Positions 9,488-18,687 of a stretch of 64,000 bases of DNA are shown here, piece by piece. The translations under genes and the position numbers were made by a program. Each line of letters opens with the position of its first letter. The stretch's first letter is position 1. The notes beneath the pieces are model-generated. The model worked only from the letters and a program-made list of their open reading frames with translations, was not told where the DNA came from and searched no databases. This DNA comes from Paragemmobacter straminiformis (GTDB lineage: Bacteria; Pseudomonadota; Alphaproteobacteria; Rhodobacterales; Rhodobacteraceae), in the NCBI RefSeq assembly GCF_014243445.1, contig NZ_JACLQD010000001.1, positions 868,001-932,000 on the forward strand, written 5' to 3'.

Positions 9488-10114
9488 ATGTTCGACGCAG
9501 TTTTCTTCGATCTCGACGGCACGCTGATCGACACGGAAAGCCTCGCGCTGACCTCGGGCCTTGCCGCCTTTGCCGCCTGCGGCCACGAGGTGGACGATAC
9601 CTTCATGCACGGGCTTGTCGGCAAGGCCGAGCCGATGGCCGCCGCGATCATCCGCGCCGCGCTGCCCACGCTGGACCTGACCGCCTTCAACGCCCATTGG
9701 CGGCAGGGCTTCAGCGCCGCGATGGAGGGCGGTCTGCCCCTGAAACCCGGCGCGGCCGAGTTGCTGGCGCGCATCCGCCAGCCGATGGCGCTTGTCACCT
9801 CGTCGGGCCGGACAGGGGCGCATCACAAACTGGGCCTTGCGGGCCTGACCGCGCATTTCCGCGAAGTCATCACCTTCGAGGATGTCACCCACCCCAAACC
9901 CGCGCCCGAACCCTATCTGCTGGCCGCAAGCCGCTTCGGCGTGTCGCCCGCCCGCTGCCTCGTGTTCGAAGACAGCGACATCGGGGCCGAGGCCGCCCAC
10001 CGCGCGGGCTGCACCGTGATCCAGATCCCCGATGTCGCCCCCACCAGCGGCACCTTCGCCGCCCATGTCGCCGCCGATCTGATGGCGGGGGCGCGGCTTG
10101 CAGGGCTGATCTGA
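9488..10114 (+). CDS. HAD family hydrolase, subfamily IA
   Basis: A 208-aa phosphatase of the phosphoglycolate/beta-phosphoglucomutase-like group. Motif I is FFDLDGTLIDTES (nucleophile Asp8, acid Asp10), motif II is VTSSGR, motif III includes the Lys in HPKPAPEPY, and motif IV is VFEDSDIGAEAA. A helical cap lies between motifs I and II. It starts 36 nt after the nucleotidase gene with a GAAAGGA site, so the two are probably co-transcribed. The substrate cannot be inferred. Confidence 0.88.
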   Translation: MFDAVFFDLDGTLIDTESLALTSGLAAFAACGHEVDDTFMHGLVGKAEPMAAAIIRAALPTLDLTAFNAHWRQGFSAAMEGGLPLKPGAAELLARIRQPMALVTSSGRTGAHHKLGLAGLTAHFREVITFEDVTHPKPAPEPYLLAASRFGVSPARCLVFEDSDIGAEAAHRAGCTVIQIPDVAPTSGTFAAHVAADLMAGARLAGLI

Positions 10115-10144
10115 CACAGGCAAACGGCCCGTCCGCACATCCGC

Positions 10145-10173
10145 TTGCGAATCCCGCCCACGCCCCCTATATC
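10145..10173 (+). promoter_or_regulatory. Sigma-70-type promoter of ffs
   Basis: TTGCGA (10145-10150) and TATATC (10168-10173) are separated by exactly 17 nt and end about 7 nt before the 5' end predicted for the SRP RNA. Confidence 0.6.
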
Positions 10174-10179
10174 CACCCG

Positions 10180-10277
10180 CGAGAGGTTGGCGCGGGCGAG
10201 CGCCTCGCCAACCCGGTCAGGTCCGGAAGGAAGCAGCCGTAACGAGCCCCGCTTGGGTCGTTGTCCAGCCTCTCACC
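10180..10277 (+). ncRNA. ffs: Signal recognition particle RNA (short bacterial 4.5S type)
   Basis: The RNA scaffold of the signal recognition particle, which binds Ffh and targets membrane proteins. The diagnostic apical segment GGTCAGGTCCGGAAGGAAGC is at 10215-10234. The ends close a long hairpin: GAGAGGTTGG (10181-10190) pairs with CCAGCCTCTC (10265-10274). The length of about 97 nt fits the small Gram-negative form. Exact 5' and 3' ends are estimates from pairing. Confidence 0.95.
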
Positions 10278-10381
10278 TTCTTCCTTCCAGCGCCCGAAAG
10301 GCTTGGCCGCATCCGGCGGGCCAGTCTTTTGCGGCTTGTCATTCGCGGGCCACCCGCCCCGCATGCGAAAAGGAAACCGCG

Positions 10382-10849
10382 ATGTTCAGCGCATGGAAGC
10401 AGGAAAAGGCAACCGCCGCTCTGGTCGAGGACGCGCAGGCGATGGCCGACAGGCTGTCATCGGCCAAGCCCCATGTCCGCGACAGCTATGCCGCGACCGC
10501 CCGCTTCTGGGAACTGTCCTATCTGGCCGAAGGTCACGCCCTGCACGATCTTTCGGCATGGAAACCCGCCGCCGTCGCGCGTTTCGTCACCTCGGCCCAA
10601 GGCAAGATCGCCGCCCTGCGCAAGGCGCGCGATTATGACAGCAGCGACGGTCTGGCCGTCTGGCTGCACACCGCCCGCGCCGTGACCGAACCGCGCATCG
10701 CCCCCGCCGTGCGCGACATCTGGCAGGCGCTTCTTGCCGCCGGTCCGAATGCCGCGTCGATGACGGCCGACCTTCTGGCCGACGCGGGCCTGACGGGCGA
10801 TCCCGCGCGCTCCATCCCCAAGGGGTTCGACGCCGACGACACGCCCTAG
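10382..10849 (+). CDS. Conserved hypothetical protein, 155 aa
   Basis: I do not recognise a family. The predicted protein is soluble, mostly helical and has no signal peptide or membrane segment; it ends PKGFDADDTP. The ATG at 10382 is preceded by AAGGAAA, and codon use matches its neighbours. It follows the SRP RNA gene on the same strand and precedes another unknown gene by 53 nt. Confidence 0.7.
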   Translation: MFSAWKQEKATAALVEDAQAMADRLSSAKPHVRDSYAATARFWELSYLAEGHALHDLSAWKPAAVARFVTSAQGKIAALRKARDYDSSDGLAVWLHTARAVTEPRIAPAVRDIWQALLAAGPNAASMTADLLADAGLTGDPARSIPKGFDADDTP

Positions 10850-10902
10850 GCCCGCCGCGCCGACCCGTTTACGCAACCGCCGTCACGAAAGGGGCCGACC
10901 CG

Positions 10903-11505
10903 ATGCTCTGGGACATCCGCACACAGATGAAACCCGCGCTGGCGGTGATCGACCTTATCCCCAACATCCACCGCACCCCCGCCCTTGCCGCCCTGCGGCG
11001 CGCGGTGCTCGAAGGCCGCCCCGCCACCTTTCGCCTGACCGACGAGGAACGCGAACTCGCCTTTCACGACGCGCATGTGCAGCTCACCTCGCCCATCGGC
11101 GCGCGGGTGCTGCGGGCGCTTTACGATGCGGGCCACCTCAAGCTGAAGAAGCCCGCCACGAAATCGCTGCCCGCGCTTGATGCCTATATCGCCACCGAAG
11201 CCGCCTTCCGCGCCGAGGTGGCCCGCCTTGTCGCCGCCGATGATGCACGGCGCAGCCGTCTGGCGGAAATCATCGCCGACCCGGCCTGCGCCCGCCCCGA
11301 CGAACTGACCGTCGATCTGGTCGACAAGGTCATCTCGGCCCGCCACGGCTATGCCGCGACCGGCACGGTGACGATTGCGGGCCTGCCCTGCCACCGCAGC
11401 CACAGCAGCGCCACCGCCGCCGATGATGCCCGCTACCGCAGCGAAGCCAGTTTCCGCTGCTGGTGGATCGACAGCGCGGGCCAAAGACAGGGCGACGCCG
11501 GATAA
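10903..11505 (+). CDS. Conserved hypothetical protein, 200 aa
   Basis: No family recognised. A helical protein with no export signal. The region from about residue 115 to the end (LTVDLVDKVISARHGYAATG and the final CWWIDSAGQ) looks like a compact C-terminal domain. Two cysteines are present late in the protein (about residues 162 and 187). It reads in the same direction as its neighbours and ends about 100 nt before the most likely start of the mechanosensitive channel gene. Confidence 0.65.
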   Translation: MLWDIRTQMKPALAVIDLIPNIHRTPALAALRRAVLEGRPATFRLTDEERELAFHDAHVQLTSPIGARVLRALYDAGHLKLKKPATKSLPALDAYIATEAAFRAEVARLVAADDARRSRLAEIIADPACARPDELTVDLVDKVISARHGYAATGTVTIAGLPCHRSHSSATAADDARYRSEASFRCWWIDSAGQRQGDAG

Positions 11506-11605
11506 GCCCCTTCTTCCCTGCGACCCGACGGCTTTTTCGCTTTCCGGCTATTGCGCAGGCCAATCCCTTGCGACGCTGCCCGCCCATGACCGGTCAGGGC
11601 AGAAC

Positions 11606-13906
11606 GTGACAGCGAAGTGGCGAGGCGGAGTTTTGCGAACGGCGCTTCTCGTGGCGCTGGCCCTGCCATGCGCGGCACGGGCCGAAACCGAAACGCCCCC
11701 CGACGCCGCCCGTATCGAAGACGCCGCCACCCGCGCCGAAGGGGCGATCCGCTCGGGCGGGGTCGAGCTGCACACCCTCGAAGCCCTGCGCGCCGAACTT
11801 GCCGGACTGCGCGATGCGCTGGCCGCCGCCGATGCGCGCGGCGATGTCGCGGTCAGGGCGTTGCGGGCGGAACTGGCGGAACTGCCCCCGCCCCCGCCTG
11901 CGGGTGAAACCGAACCCGCGCGGATCGCCGCCGAACGGGTCCGTCTGGCCGAAGCCGTAGCCGAAGCCGACGCGCCGCTTCTGGCGGGAAGGTTGGCCCT
12001 TGCGCGGTTGCGCGTGCTGATCGCCGATCTCGACCGGCAGTCGCGCGCCCGCACCCGCGCCGAAATCCTCGGGCGCGGCCCCTCGCCCCTCTGGCCCGAA
12101 ACCCTTGCCAAGGGCGCATCGGGCATCGCCGCCGAGGGGGCGCGCCTGCGGCAGGGCTTTGCGGCCGATGCCGCCCTCCCGTCGCGTCAGGACTGGCTGC
12201 GCACCGCGCTTGTCATGCTGGCGGTGCTTGTGCCGCTCTCGGTTCTGGGCTGGTTCATCGGCCTGCCCGCGCTGATGCGCCGCGTCGAGGCGGGCGAACG
12301 CGCGCCCGATGGCCGCCCGAGGCGGGCGCGCGTCGCCCTGTCGCTGGTCCTGCGCGCCGTGGCCGCCTATCTGCTGGCGGCGATCGGCGCCGCCGGACTT
12401 GCCGCGCCTTTCCTGCGGCCGGCCGGCATGCCCGAAACCGCCAGCGAACTTGTCGTGCTGCCGGTCATACTCATGGCGGCGCATTGGCTGGCGCATGCGC
12501 TTTTCGCCCCCGATGCCCCGCACCGCCGCATCATCGCGCTGACCGGCGCAGAGGCGCGGCGCGCCACGCGGCTTGTGCAGGGTCTGGGCCTTGTCGTGGT
12601 CCTCGAGATGTTCGCCGAAGCGGCCGAGGTCGAAGGCCGGCTCGGTGCCGAGGGCAACGCGCTTGTCGCTCTGGTGCTTCTGGCCACGGCCGCAGCATTG
12701 CTCTGGGCGCTGGCGCGCAGCCTGCTTGCCGCCGATGGCGCGGCGCGGTCGCACGATCTGCGCCGCGTGCTGGCGCAGGCCCTGCGGGCCGTGGCGGTCG
12801 CCGCGGTGGTGGCGGCGGTGCTTGGCTATTCCGCCCTTGGCCGCGCGATGATCGACCCCTGCCTGATCTCGCTCTGGCTCATCGGCATGACCATCGTCGT
12901 GCAACGCGCCATCCTTCTGGCCGCACGCGGCCTGACAGGTGCCGTCCGCCCCGAAAGCGACGCCACGGGGGCAAGCGTGGCGCTGACGGCCATCGCCGTC
13001 GGCACCGCGCTGGGGCTGCTGTCCCTGCCCCTGCATGCGCTCCTTTGGGGCGCGCGCCTGTCCGACCTGCGCGACGGCTTCCGGCTCTTGCGCGACGGGA
13101 TCGACCTTGGCGGCACGCGGCTCTCGCTTGGCGGGGTGGTCGTGCTGGTCGGAGTGTTCGCGCTGGGTGTGGTCCTGACGCGCTGGGTCCAGAAACTGCT
13201 GCGCTTCGACGTCCTGCCCAACACGCGCATCGACCGGGGCGGTCAAAGCGCCATCGTCACCGGCTTCGGCTATGCGGGCATCCTCGTCTCGGCGCTGGTG
13301 GCGATCACGATGGCGGGGATCAACCTTGCCAGCCTTGCCATCGTCGCGGGCGCGCTTTCGGTGGGCATCGGCTTCGGCCTGCAAGCCATCGTGTCGAACT
13401 TCGTCAGCGGCATCATCCTGCTGGTCGAGCGCCCGATCAAAGAGGGCGACTGGATCGAGGTCAAGGGCCACTCGGGCACCGTGCGCAAGATCTCGGTCCG
13501 CTCGACCCGCCTCGAAACCTTTGACGGCCATGACGTCATCGTGCCCAACGCCGACCTTGTCACCGGATCGGTGCGCAACATGACCTTGGGCAGTCTGTCG
13601 GGGCGGATCGACCTGCCGGTGGGCGTCGCCTATGGCAGCGACCTCGACCTTGTGCGCGAAACCCTGCTCGGGCTTGCACGGGCGCATCCGATGGTTCTGG
13701 CCCACCCCGAACCCGTCGTCTTTCTGATGAAACCGGGCGACAGCAGCGTCGAACTCGAACTGCGCTGCTTCGTGCGCGACATCGGCAAGGGGGTTCCGGT
13801 GCGGTCTGACCTCTATTTCTCGATCCTGCGCAGCTTTGCCGAAACGGGGGTCATCATTCCCTTCCCCGTGCGCGACCTGCGCGTGACGGCTGTTCCTTCA
13901 CCCTGA
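11606..13906 (+). CDS. MscS family mechanosensitive ion channel with DUF3772-type N-terminus
   Basis: Large tension-gated channel of 766 aa that relieves hypo-osmotic shock. A signal peptide (LLVALALPCAARA) is followed by a periplasmic coiled coil (residues 30-140, alternating Ala/Glu/Arg), about ten membrane helices, and the MscS pore and beta domains near residues 565-700 (LSVGIGFGLQAIVSNFVSGI; GHSGTVRKISVRSTRLETFDG). The start is uncertain: GTG at 11606 or TTG at 11633, the latter with a better GAGGCGGAG site. Longer in-frame extensions lack any domain. Confidence 0.88.
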   Translation: MTAKWRGGVLRTALLVALALPCAARAETETPPDAARIEDAATRAEGAIRSGGVELHTLEALRAELAGLRDALAAADARGDVAVRALRAELAELPPPPPAGETEPARIAAERVRLAEAVAEADAPLLAGRLALARLRVLIADLDRQSRARTRAEILGRGPSPLWPETLAKGASGIAAEGARLRQGFAADAALPSRQDWLRTALVMLAVLVPLSVLGWFIGLPALMRRVEAGERAPDGRPRRARVALSLVLRAVAAYLLAAIGAAGLAAPFLRPAGMPETASELVVLPVILMAAHWLAHALFAPDAPHRRIIALTGAEARRATRLVQGLGLVVVLEMFAEAAEVEGRLGAEGNALVALVLLATAAALLWALARSLLAADGAARSHDLRRVLAQALRAVAVAAVVAAVLGYSALGRAMIDPCLISLWLIGMTIVVQRAILLAARGLTGAVRPESDATGASVALTAIAVGTALGLLSLPLHALLWGARLSDLRDGFRLLRDGIDLGGTRLSLGGVVVLVGVFALGVVLTRWVQKLLRFDVLPNTRIDRGGQSAIVTGFGYAGILVSALVAITMAGINLASLAIVAGALSVGIGFGLQAIVSNFVSGIILLVERPIKEGDWIEVKGHSGTVRKISVRSTRLETFDGHDVIVPNADLVTGSVRNMTLGSLSGRIDLPVGVAYGSDLDLVRETLLGLARAHPMVLAHPEPVVFLMKPGDSSVELELRCFVRDIGKGVPVRSDLYFSILRSFAETGVIIPFPVRDLRVTAVPSP

Positions 13907-13920
13907 ACCGCGCCGCGCGC

Positions 13921-13941
13921 CCTTTCGCTTTGCGGATAGTG
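13921..13941 (-). promoter_or_regulatory. Copy 1 of shared motif CACTATCC-N7-CGAAA
   Basis: Read on the minus strand it is CACTATCCGCAAAGCGAAAGG. Related 21-mers occur at 16267, 16326 and 18900. This copy is about 100 nt before the start of an exported protein gene. Function unknown; a regulator site is an inference. Confidence 0.4.
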
Positions 13942-14039
13942 GCAGGCAGAGGCCGTCCCTACACTTCCGGATAGGTCGCAACCTGCGGTCCGGGCCCTGA
14001 CAGGCGCGGGCCGCCCCCTTCGGGACAGGAGATTTCCTG

Positions 14040-14582
14040 ATGAAGCATCACATCCTGCTGCTCGGCTCTGCCGCACTTTGCCTGACGGTCGCCACTGCTC
14101 CGGCACATGCCGAAATGACCGCGGGCGAGAAGGCCGCCGCCGCCATCGCAATTCTGGGCATCGCGGCCCTTGCGCATAACCAGCACCATTACCGCAACGG
14201 CTATTCCCCCGCGAATGCCATGCAGACGGCCGAGTTCGAACGCGGCTACCGCGACGGCGTCCACGGCTACAGCTACGACTCGCGCGGCAGCACCCGCCAC
14301 TATGCCGAAGGCTACGAAGCAGGCTTGGCCGAACGCGAGAATTCCACAGCCCACCTCCGCATTCCGGCCACGGGCCAAAAGGCCCCGCCGATGGCGCTGT
14401 CAGGCTGTGCCGATATCGTGGCGCAAAACTTCGATGTCGATACGGGCAGCGTGCATTTCGTCAAATCCCGCTCGCCCGGCAAACACCAATGGGAAATCGA
14501 AGCCGCGGTCGGGCATCAGCACATGGTCTGCAAGATGCGCGACACGGGAGAGCTGATCGACCTGCGCGGCGGCAAACTCTGA
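14040..14582 (+). CDS. Exported hypothetical protein, 180 aa
   Basis: Signal peptide at residues 1-24 ([19 protein letters not shown]) and predicted periplasmic location. The mature protein has a short helix ([16 protein letters not shown]), a Tyr/Gly-rich stretch (residues 50-100, [17 protein letters not shown] and YAEGYEAG) and a C-terminal domain with two cysteines ([22 protein letters not shown]). I do not recognise the family. A CACTATCC motif lies in its upstream region, which it shares with the SH3-like exported protein at 16400. Confidence 0.75.
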   Translation: MKHHILLLGSAALCLTVATAPAHAEMTAGEKAAAAIAILGIAALAHNQHHYRNGYSPANAMQTAEFERGYRDGVHGYSYDSRGSTRHYAEGYEAGLAERENSTAHLRIPATGQKAPPMALSGCADIVAQNFDVDTGSVHFVKSRSPGKHQWEIEAAVGHQHMVCKMRDTGELIDLRGGKL

Positions 14583-14659
14583 CACGCCCGCCCCGCGCCG
14601 CACCCCAGACAGGTGCTGCGCGGGGCAGGCCACCTTTCCCCCATTTTCAGGACATCCCG

Positions 14660-15349
14660 ATGAAACGAAAACTCGTGGCCGAGGCATTCGGCACCTTCTG
14701 GCTCGTGCTTGGCGGCTGCGGCAGCGCGGTTCTGGCAGCAGGCTTCCCCGAGGTCGGCATCGGCCTTCTGGGGGTGTCGCTGGCCTTCGGTCTGACGGTG
14801 CTGACAATGGCCTATGCGGTGGGCGGCATCTCGGGGGGGCATTTCAACCCCGCCGTCAGCCTTGGCCTCGCGCTTGCCGGACGGTTCGAGATGCGCAACC
14901 TTGCGGGCTATTGGGTCGCGCAGGTCGTGGGCGCGGTGCTCGCAGCGGCGGTGCTGGCCGTCATCGTCTCGGGCAAGGCCGATTTCGCAGGTCTGGGCGG
15001 GTTTGCCTCGAACGGCTACGGCGCGGCCTCGCCCGGCGGCTTCGGGCTTGTCGCGGCGCTGGTGACCGAGGTGGTGATGACCGCCTTCTTCCTGATCGTC
15101 ATCCTTGGCGCCACCGCAAAGACGGCACCCGCAGGCTTTGCCCCCATCGCCATCGGGCTTTGCCTCACGCTCATCCACCTCGTCTCGATTCCGGTGACCA
15201 ACACCTCGGTCAATCCGGCCCGCTCGACCGGCATGGCCCTTTTTGCCGAAGGGCCGGCGCTGGGGCAACTCTGGCTGTTCTGGATCGCCCCTCTGGCCGG
15301 CGCGGCCCTTGGCGCCCTGTTGTGGAAGGCGCTTCTGGCCGATGACTGA
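14660..15349 (+). CDS. aqpZ: Aquaporin Z
   Basis: Water channel of the inner membrane, 229 aa with six helices. Both pore NPA motifs are intact: HFNPAVS at 61-67 and SVNPARS at 183-189. The selectivity filter residues Phe43, His173 and Arg188 match water-specific AqpZ rather than glycerol facilitators. The ATG at 14660 follows CAGGACA. It is the second gene after the exported protein and convergent with a CPBP protease gene. Confidence 0.95.
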   Translation: MKRKLVAEAFGTFWLVLGGCGSAVLAAGFPEVGIGLLGVSLAFGLTVLTMAYAVGGISGGHFNPAVSLGLALAGRFEMRNLAGYWVAQVVGAVLAAAVLAVIVSGKADFAGLGGFASNGYGAASPGGFGLVAALVTEVVMTAFFLIVILGATAKTAPAGFAPIAIGLCLTLIHLVSIPVTNTSVNPARSTGMALFAEGPALGQLWLFWIAPLAGAALGALLWKALLADD

Positions 15350-15366
15350 CGCCAAGCCAAGGCGGG

Positions 15367-15388
15367 CGGGCGGCAGCAAAGCCGCCCG
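15367..15388. terminator. Bidirectional terminator-like hairpin between aqpZ and CPBP gene
   Basis: Perfect 8-bp stem CGGGCGGC/GCCGCCCG with loop AGCAAA, placed between two convergent genes. It lacks a T-run. Confidence 0.55.
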
Positions 15389-15404
15389 TCACCCTGTTCT
15401 GTCG

Positions 15405-16199
15405 CTAGCTGTCGGGGTCGCGATGCGTCGTGCCGATGCGGCGCATCAGCCAAATCCCGTAGATCGCATTGGGCAGCACGACCAGCACGGGCAGGAACAT
15501 CGTCCAGCCTGACACAACCGCGACATCCGTCCCCCCGCCCTGCGTCCCCCCGTCCTGCGCCCCCCCGCCCTGCCCCCCCGCCGCACCCAGCAGGAACGTG
15601 GCGAAATCCCACAGCCCGTGCAGAATGACCGGCGGCCAAAGCGACCCCGTGCGCAGCCGCAGGGCGATGAACACAAGCCCGCTCATGAAGGCCGCCGTCG
15701 ACTGGATCAACGCCGCCGCCAGATCGCCGGTGACAAAGACGTTCAGGCTATGCACCGCCCCGAAGGCGACCGAGGTCAGCATCACCGCGCCCCAGACCGG
15801 CACGCTGCGGCGAAAGGCCTGCAAAAGCACCCCCCGGAACATCAGCTCTTCCGAAAAGCCCACGAAAAGCGTGTTGACCAGAATGATCCCCATCACCCCC
15901 GCAGGCGGCAGGCCGGCCGCAGCCGCTACGGCCAGGGCCCCCGCGATGTAAAGCGCGGGCAGCCAGACCAGCCGCCACGCCCGCAAGGACGCGCCCCGCG
16001 TCAGCCCCACATCGTGCCACTGCTGCAACAGCGCGACCGTCAGGATGAAGGCCGAGGCCAGCACCCAAGTCCAGCCGATGCCCCGCGTAACCCCGTCCTG
16101 CAACGACATCTCGCCGCCCGAGGCAAGGTTGCCGCCGATGATCGTGACCATCGTCCAAAGGACAAAGGCCGAAAGCGCAATGGCGAGCCGCCTGTTCAT
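15405..16199 (-). CDS. CPBP family intramembrane metalloprotease
   Basis: A 264-aa membrane protein of the Rce1/CAAX-protease-like (ABI) family. The catalytic motif EELMFRG with its EExxxR core is near residue 135, followed by the metal-ligand histidines in FGAVHSLN and HGLWDF. About seven helices are predicted. The loop before the last helix holds a Gly/Gln-rich repeat (three 15-nt DNA repeats at 15531-15575). The start at 16199 (MNRRLAIA) was chosen because the first helix begins there. Substrate unknown. Confidence 0.85.
   Translation of the reverse strand: MNRRLAIALSAFVLWTMVTIIGGNLASGGEMSLQDGVTRGIGWTWVLASAFILTVALLQQWHDVGLTRGASLRAWRLVWLPALYIAGALAVAAAAGLPPAGVMGIILVNTLFVGFSEELMFRGVLLQAFRRSVPVWGAVMLTSVAFGAVHSLNVFVTGDLAAALIQSTAAFMSGLVFIALRLRTGSLWPPVILHGLWDFATFLLGAAGGQGGGAQDGGTQGGGTDVAVVSGWTMFLPVLVVLPNAIYGIWLMRRIGTTHRDPDS
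15531..15575. repeat. Three tandem 15-bp repeats inside the CPBP protease gene
   Basis: Units of the form CCCCCCGYCCTGCGY start at 15531, 15546 and 15561. On the minus strand they encode GGGxQDGG-like repeats in a loop. Homopolymer runs of C make copy number prone to slippage, and because the unit is 15 bp changes stay in frame. Confidence 0.8.
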
Positions 16200-16266
16200 T
16201 TCCTGCCCCCGTCCGCCCACCCGCCACGGGCCGCGATGCGACCAGCCTAACGCGTTGATGCAGCGT

Positions 16267-16287
16267 CACTATCCGTTACGCGAAACC
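16267..16287 (+). promoter_or_regulatory. Copy 2 of shared motif CACTATCC-N7-CGAAA
   Basis: CACTATCCGTTACGCGAAACC on the plus strand, in the 200-nt region between the divergent CPBP and SH3-like genes. A weaker inverted copy is 39 nt away at 16326. Confidence 0.4.
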
Positions 16288-16325
16288 GGGCCGATGCGGA
16301 GCTTGCACAAGACGGCGCCCGCCCG

Positions 16326-16346
16326 CGCTTCGCCTTTCGGATAGCG
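16326..16346 (-). promoter_or_regulatory. Copy 3 (weaker) of shared motif
   Basis: Minus-strand reading CGCTATCCGAAAGGCGAAGCG keeps CTATCCG and GCGAA. It faces copy 2, forming an inverted pair upstream of the SH3-like gene. Confidence 0.3.
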
Positions 16347-16399
16347 CGGTGCCGCCATTGCCGGAACAGTCGGCCAAAGCCCTGCATCAGGAGAAGCCG

Positions 16400-17404
16400 A
16401 TGCCTTTTGCACCCGCCCGTCCGACTCTGGCCGCAAGGTCCGTTCCGGCCCTCGCCCGGTCGCTGGCCCTGTCACTGGCCCTCTCGCTCGCCCTGTCGCA
16501 TCCCGTCTTGGCGCAGGCCGAAACCGTGGCGGCCGATGCGCGCGGAACCCTTCTGACCGGCAGCCTCAGGGGTGACGAAACCGATGAATATTCCGTTGCC
16601 GCCGAAGCGGGACAGACGCTTTCGGTCGACCTTGCGACATCGAACGCCAGCCTCTCTTTCAACATCCTGCCCCAAGGCGGGGCCGAGGCGCTGTTCGTCG
16701 GCTCGACCTCGGGCGCTGTCGCCGACATTCCGCTTCCCGCAGCCGGAACCTATGTCGTGCGGGTCTCCCTCATGCGCAACGCGGCGCGGCGCGGCGAAAG
16801 CGCCGACTACAGCGTGTTGATCGGGCTTGGCGGCGCCGATTTCGCCGATGGTCTGGCGGGCGGCCCCGACTGGTGGGCCGTCTCCGGCGTGACAGGTGGC
16901 GCGCTCAACATCCGCTCGGGCCCCGGCACCCGCTACCCCGTCACCGGCAAGGCCCAGAACGGCGAGGTGATGCAGAACCGCGGTTGCCGCATGTCGGGCG
17001 CGACCCGCTGGTGCAGCGTCCGTGTCGACGGATCGGGCGTGCAGGGCTGGGTCGCGGGGCGCTATCTGGTCGAAACCGCAGCCCCGATGGCCGCCGAGGT
17101 GCCCCCGGGCGGGCCCAAGGGCAACGGCCTGCCCTTCGACGCCACCGGAGAAATCCCCTGCGCGGCCAGCGGCGACACCTTGGCATCCTGCCCCTTCGGC
17201 GTGGTCCGCGACGGCCCCGGCAATGCCGGCGTCTGGGTCGTGCTGGACGATGGCACCGAACGCGCGATCCTGTTCGAGGGCGGCAAACCCGTATCGGCTG
17301 ACGCGCCCGCCGATGTCACCTTTGACAAGTCGGGCGACATGTTCCGGATCCGCATCGGGGCCGAACGCTACGCCATTCCCGAAGCCGTGGTGAACGGCGG
17401 CTGA
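16400..17404 (+). CDS. Exported protein with bacterial SH3 domain
   Basis: A 334-aa protein with a signal peptide (to about residue 40, ending VLAQA) that contains a short ALSLALSLALS repeat. Residues 45-140 resemble a pre-peptidase C-terminal beta domain (RGDETDEYSVAAEAGQTLSVDL). Residues 165-225 form an SH3b domain (LNIRSGPGTRYPVTGKAQNGEV, then GWVAGRYL). The last 110 residues are an unrecognised beta-rich domain with two cysteines. It probably works in the periplasm, possibly binding peptidoglycan. The ATG at 16400 follows CAGGAGAAG. Confidence 0.82.
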   Translation: MPFAPARPTLAARSVPALARSLALSLALSLALSHPVLAQAETVAADARGTLLTGSLRGDETDEYSVAAEAGQTLSVDLATSNASLSFNILPQGGAEALFVGSTSGAVADIPLPAAGTYVVRVSLMRNAARRGESADYSVLIGLGGADFADGLAGGPDWWAVSGVTGGALNIRSGPGTRYPVTGKAQNGEVMQNRGCRMSGATRWCSVRVDGSGVQGWVAGRYLVETAAPMAAEVPPGGPKGNGLPFDATGEIPCAASGDTLASCPFGVVRDGPGNAGVWVVLDDGTERAILFEGGKPVSADAPADVTFDKSGDMFRIRIGAERYAIPEAVVNGG

Positions 17405-17709
17405 CAGCGCCTTGCATGGCGACAGGCCCGTGGCTGTCTGTCGGCGTCACGATTCGCCCATAAATTGTGCAATCGCCGAAGGCAGCCGTCAGGTCGCACC
17501 GCCCCACAACCAAGGCGAGAGCCTTTCGGCAAAAAACACGTGCATTTCGCGAAACCTGCTGAATAATAATGGTTAATATCACCTGCCCGTTTTTCCGGCT
17601 GGCCGCGCCGCGCAGCGATCACCGCCACGGGCAAGGCGCGTAACACGTTGCGTATTTTCAGGTTTCCCGTTGTCCGCACATCCGTTTCGACGTCACGAGG
17701 CATTTTCAG
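17405..17709. other. Intergenic region upstream of AraC-type regulator
   Basis: 305 nt without a gene. An AT-rich block at about 17527-17585 (TGAATAATAATGGTTAATAT) stands out from GC-rich surroundings and is the likely promoter or control region of the AraC-type gene. Near 17420-17445 a CGACAG/CTGTCG pair could terminate the SH3-like gene. No RNA gene or conserved small frame was seen. Confidence 0.4.
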
Positions 17710-18687
17710 GTGATCGAGTCCCCCGCCCAGTTCCGGATGCATCGCGCCTACGGGCGCGACATGGACCCCGCGCGCGGGTCCGTCATGTTCACCGAAACCC
17801 TGCGCCTGTCGCTGCTGTCCGAACGCGGGATGATCACCACCGAACTGCTGACCCTCGGCGACACCGGCATCACCCTTGGCCGCGTCCGCTCGACCGGGCA
17901 CGAGGTCGCGCTTCGCGAAGCCGAAACCGTCACCTTCCTCTTGCCGCGATCCGGCAGGCTCGACATCGCGATCCGCGATCGCGACTACAGGGTGTCATCC
18001 GGCAACTTCATGGCCTTTCGCCCGACCGAACGGCGCACCCGGTCGACACCTGATGCCACGGGCCTTTTCCACGCCGCCACGCTGCAAATACCGATGGCCC
18101 GCCTGCGCGAACTGGCACAGCGCGACGGCACATCGGCCGACACTGCCTTTGTCCTCGACGGGGCAAAGGTGCAGGGCGACACGGGCCGTTTCCTCGCCCG
18201 CACCCTTGCGCAACTCTGTCAGGACCTGTTCCAGCGCCCGCCCGAATTCCTGCCCGCCAAGATCGTCTCTGCGATCCGCGTCATGATCGACGACACCCTG
18301 TCCGAGATGATGGGCGACGCCCCGCCGACACAGCCCTCGCGGCGGACCCTTCCGGCCTTTCACCGTGTCCGTCAGGCCGAAGAGATCATGCACCTTCACA
18401 GCGACGACCCGCTGTCGATGGTCGAGGTCGCCCGCACCCTCGGCGTCAGCCTGCGCAGCCTGCAACTGGCCTTCAACGAGGTCTATGGCGGTCTCAGCCC
18501 GCGCGATGCGCTCAACCGCATCCGTCTGCACAAGGCGCGCCACCGCCTGCTTGCGGCCGATGGCGCGGATATGGTGACCAAGGTCGCGCTCGACAGCGGC
18601 TTTTTCCATCTCAGCCGCTTTGCGCAGGCCTATGCCCGCACCTTTGGCGAAAGGCCCAGCGAAACCCTCGCCCGCCGCCGCGCCTGA
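17710..18687 (+). CDS. AraC family transcriptional regulator
   Basis: A 325-aa regulator. The N-terminal 200 residues form a cupin-like sensor resembling the AraC-binding-like group. The C-terminal AraC DNA-binding domain (about residues 225-320) contains both helix-turn-helix units: SMVEVARTLGVSLRSLQLAFNE and DMVTKVALDSGFFHLSRFAQAYARTFGERPSE. The start is GTG at 17710, with CGAGG about 10 nt upstream. Targets are unknown; neighbouring genes are exported proteins and a LuxR-type regulator. Confidence 0.88.
   Translation: MIESPAQFRMHRAYGRDMDPARGSVMFTETLRLSLLSERGMITTELLTLGDTGITLGRVRSTGHEVALREAETVTFLLPRSGRLDIAIRDRDYRVSSGNFMAFRPTERRTRSTPDATGLFHAATLQIPMARLRELAQRDGTSADTAFVLDGAKVQGDTGRFLARTLAQLCQDLFQRPPEFLPAKIVSAIRVMIDDTLSEMMGDAPPTQPSRRTLPAFHRVRQAEEIMHLHSDDPLSMVEVARTLGVSLRSLQLAFNEVYGGLSPRDALNRIRLHKARHRLLAADGADMVTKVALDSGFFHLSRFAQAYARTFGERPSETLARRRA

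Noticed and set aside
7487-10138. 883-aa minus-strand open frame
   Set aside because: Lies antisense to the 5'-nucleotidase and HAD genes, which have full motif sets; Arg/Gly-rich translation typical of a GC-rich shadow frame.
11594-13705. 703-aa minus-strand open frame
   Set aside because: Antisense to the MscS-type channel; His/Arg/Gln-rich composition and no domain.
13921-13941. CGGATAGTG read as a sigma-70 -10 element
   Set aside because: No -35 at a proper distance in the copies compared, and one copy lies between convergent gene ends.
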